Source: a virus. Taken from it: a stretch of 30,794 bases of DNA. The position numbers and the translations under genes were made by a program. The stretch's first letter is position 1. Every line of letters begins with the position of its first letter. Of the stretch, positions 30,120-30,794 are shown piece after piece. The stretch is from IMG/VR virus record IMGVR_UViG_3300032222_000252, positions 1-30,794 of that record; one strand, written 5' to 3'. A model generated the notes under the pieces. That model was given only the letters and a program-made list of their open reading frames with translations, was not told where the DNA came from and did not search any database.

Positions 30120-30752
30120 TTAAATTAGACCCGTAGTAAATGATGTTGTATTGCCTTGTTGAGCAACTACTGCATTCATTTCTTTTGCTTTATTTGCATT
30201 TTTTCTTATAAGTTCATTATAGATTGTTAATGAAACTTGATTTAATCCTACAACCTTTTTTAATCTTTCTTCTGTTTTTGTATCGAAATTACCGTTAACA
30301 GTTACTTGTTTAATTGATTTTTGAAGTAATTCAACCTCAATACCTTTTGAACCTTTTTTTAAAAGCTTATCAAAATTTGCTTTTTTTGAAGAGGCAAGAT
30401 TTTCCGCTATTTTAGTTCTAATCAAATTATTATATTGATTAATTGAAATTTGATTTAACCCTGTTACTGCAATTAATCTTTTTTCTGTTCCACTACCAAA
30501 ATCCCCATCTACATCTAATTGCCTTAATGCTTTTTGTAGTACTTTAACTTCGTTACCTTGTGAACCTTTTTTTAAAACCTTATCCCAATTTGGTTTTTGA
30601 ATTTGTCCTGCTGAATTAGTATTTCCTTGCTCTTCATTTTCATCTGATTGTATTTCAGCTAAACCTGCTTCATCTTTTTTCTTTTTTGTCAAAAAGTAAA
30701 TACCAATTCCCGCTAACGCAATAAGACCTATAATTACAACTTTCTTATTCAT
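30120..30752 (-). CDS. N-anchored protein with two peptidoglycan-binding-like repeats
   Basis: In this 210-residue protein the anchor VVIIGLIALAGIGIYFL leads to a charged linker. Two copies of a roughly 60-residue unit follow: LKKGSQGNEVKVLQKALRQL with VDGDFGSGTEKRL (about 59-93), and KLLKKGSKGIEVELLQKSIK with VNGNFDTKTEERL (about 129-164). The 'LKxGSxGxEVxxLQxxL...vdGxFGxxTexxL' layout is that of peptidoglycan_binding_1 domains. It is probably held in a membrane and contacts the cell wall, for example during entry or lysis. It is the last complete gene of the window; the 42 bases beyond hold no start signal clear enough to assign. Confidence 0.8.
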   Translation of the reverse strand: MNKKVVIIGLIALAGIGIYFLTKKKKDEAGLAEIQSDENEEQGNTNSAGQIQKPNWDKVLKKGSQGNEVKVLQKALRQLDVDGDFGSGTEKRLIAVTGLNQISINQYNNLIRTKIAENLASSKKANFDKLLKKGSKGIEVELLQKSIKQVTVNGNFDTKTEERLKKVVGLNQVSLTIYNELIRKNANKAKEMNAVVAQQGNTTSFTTGLI

Positions 30753-30794
30753 AATTTATATTATTTAAACTTTAAATACAGATTTTGTAGCCTG

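Noticed and set aside
1-30794. tRNA or rRNA genes
   Set aside because: No cloverleaf-like stretch with the TTCGA-type arm and acceptor pairing was noticed on either strand; a dedicated tRNA scan was not available.

Overview
The window is AT-rich, with a compact gene layout and no ribosomal, metabolic-core or tRNA genes. It reads as part of a virus (or virus-like element) of a Bacteroidota host. Supporting signs are promoter-like boxes of the Bacteroidota type (TAnnTTTG), a RecT annealing protein with a Cas4-like nuclease, phage-type DNA methyltransferases, two free-standing GIY-YIG homing endonucleases, several fibre or spike-like proteins, and a long run of small membrane-anchored proteins. 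No terminase, portal, tape measure, major capsid protein or packaging ATPase was recognised here, so virion type cannot be decided from this window alone.

Left block (1 to about 8.0 kb, + strand): the end of a partial gene; a helix-turn-helix regulator broken by a one-base shift in a poly-A tract; then a tightly packed early-type operon. This holds an N4/N6-type DNA methyltransferase, a second adenine methyltransferase, a PD-(D/E)XK nuclease with a Cas4/AddB-like cysteine cluster, a winged-helix/coiled-coil protein, several tiny zinc-ribbon-like proteins and RecT. It ends at a stem-loop terminator at 8057-8087.

Middle block (8.1 to 20 kb, mostly - strand): a GIY-YIG endonuclease, a BspA/DUF285 repeat fibre-like protein, an LRAT/NlpC-like protein, small membrane proteins, a cupin-like protein, and a carbohydrate/sulfur modification cluster. 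That cluster has a GT9 glycosyltransferase, a DUF2061 membrane protein, an HxGH nucleotidyltransferase, a small unknown protein, APS kinase and a multi-pass membrane protein. A large two-domain glycosyltransferase lies on the opposite strand, with a GT4-like N-terminus and a TibC/BAHT-like heptosyltransferase C-terminus. A sulfotransferase converges on it across a shared terminator. A second GIY-YIG endonuclease and a small duplicated-domain protein follow.

Right block (20 to 30.8 kb, all - strand): a 1561-residue fibre made of proline-free Gly-Thr-Ser collagen-like blocks, a C1q/TNF-like globular insert, YadA-like head repeats and a conserved C-terminal domain; a short fibre paralogue sharing its N-terminal module; a holin/XhlA-like protein; and about ten small proteins each carrying one terminal membrane anchor, including a possible spanin-like pair and a double peptidoglycan-binding-like protein.

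Working model (inference): the virus carries its own surface-modification kit. The glycosyltransferases may decorate Ser/Thr-rich fibres, and the APS kinase, nucleotidyltransferase and sulfotransferase may make and use PAPS to sulfate a glycan or another substrate. The unusual density of small anchored proteins next to a collagen/C1q spike would fit a membrane-containing virion, but this needs the rest of the genome.
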